Below, piece by piece: positions 63,446-64,000 of a stretch of 64,000 nt of DNA. The DNA comes from Chrysomallon squamiferum. Its lineage: Eukaryota > Mollusca > Gastropoda > Neomphalida > Peltospiridae. The stretch is from the NCBI GenBank assembly GCA_012295275.1, contig CM022667.1, positions 15,964,766 through 16,028,765 on the forward strand, given 5' to 3'. Positions within the stretch are counted from its first letter, which is position 1; each line of letters opens with the position of its first letter. Under the pieces are notes generated by a model. That model saw only the letters and a list, made by a program, of their open reading frames with translations, searched no databases and had not been told where the DNA came from. The translations under genes and the position numbers were made by a program.

Positions 63446-64000
63446 AATATCTGACTTGAAGTCAGATGCTATCATTAGAGCTCATTTCCATTTCAATGTA
63501 AGAACATAACAATAATCCTGTAAACCAATTTCAGGCTTGTTTAGAAACTAGAGGTAGACAACTTGAATTAGTATCCAATGTAAAGTTTATATTAGAGGAA
63601 TGAATGAAAACATCATATTATTCCCTGGAGTGTTCTGAAATGATGTATAATGTCATGGGTGTTTTTTTGTTTTGTTTTTTTGCTAATCTGCTGTGGATTT
63701 TATATTGGTTTCATATATATATATATGTAAAACTTGTTTCCAGTTTGGGAGTCTTGTTATATTTCTTGCTTTTTGAAAATGCATTATGGTTGACAAATCT
63801 ATAATCTGGTTTTATTTTTTGTTTTATATATTAATTTCTTTTTTATTAATCAAATGTTACGGCTGTATAAATACTTCTGTATATTAATTTTTTCTTTTGT
63901 ATGTAATTTGTTTTTAATCATTATTTTTTAAGTTATTATTTTTCTTTTCTTTTTTTGTTTTCTTTTTCATATTACAGTTTTCTTCTATTTCTACAATTTT

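Larger units (their letters stand above)
61543..64000. other. MARVEL gene 3' UTR and downstream flank
   Basis: The first canonical AATAAA after the stop is at 62092-62097. Beyond it the sequence is AT-rich, with a poly(A) tract at 62813-62838 and a degenerate short repeat at about 63205-63445. No coding exon was recognised. Confidence 0.55.

Overview
The window is animal (metazoan) nuclear DNA. Genes are split into many short exons with GT-AG introns. The sequence is very AT-rich, with many microsatellites and long homopolymer tracts. The conserved proteins are animal orthologues. Several decayed SINE copies resemble, from memory, a tRNA-derived SINE common in molluscs, so a gastropod or other mollusc is the best guess. 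This was not tested by any search. No prokaryotic, organellar or viral gene is visible.

Six protein-coding genes were reconstructed exon by exon. From left to right they are: (1) the last three coding exons of a GTP-dependent PEP carboxykinase (+, 261-1669; 5' part lies outside the window); (2) PRMT7 arginine methyltransferase (-, 4722-12159, 14 exons); (3) an RNF212B-like RING/coiled-coil protein (-, 12998-17816, 13 exons); (4) DPM1 dolichol-phosphate mannose synthase (-, 18551-22338, 9 exons); (5) NSMAF/FAN, a GRAM-BEACH-WD40 protein (+, 22602-36326, 32 exons, 917 aa); (6) a four-pass MARVEL-domain protein (+, coding exons 58964-61542, 178 aa), perhaps with a non-coding first exon near 38.85 kb and so a first intron of about 20 kb. 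For the five complete genes the summed exon lengths are divisible by three and every junction is in phase, which strongly supports the models.

PEPCK and PRMT7 converge. RNF212B lies just upstream of PRMT7 on the same strand. DPM1 and NSMAF are head to head with only 263 bp between their start codons, so that interval is probably a bidirectional promoter. The genes share no obvious pathway: gluconeogenesis, protein methylation, meiotic crossover designation, glycosylation donor synthesis, sphingomyelinase/TNF signalling scaffold, and membrane organisation.

The rest is intergenic or intronic. It holds microsatellites, several degenerate tandem repeats, five SINE copies or fragments, and one 303-bp non-autonomous hAT-type element with terminal inverted repeats and a near-perfect 8-bp target duplication. 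The observations most worth following up are: tandem duplications that copied splice sites (MARVEL gene donor, NSMAF exon 28 acceptor), a GC-AG intron in NSMAF, an upstream in-frame start in PRMT7 that would add a presequence-like N-terminus, and a motif (AAGGGAGATAACTGTAAC-like) shared by three promoters. I found no evidence for a wholly new biological system.
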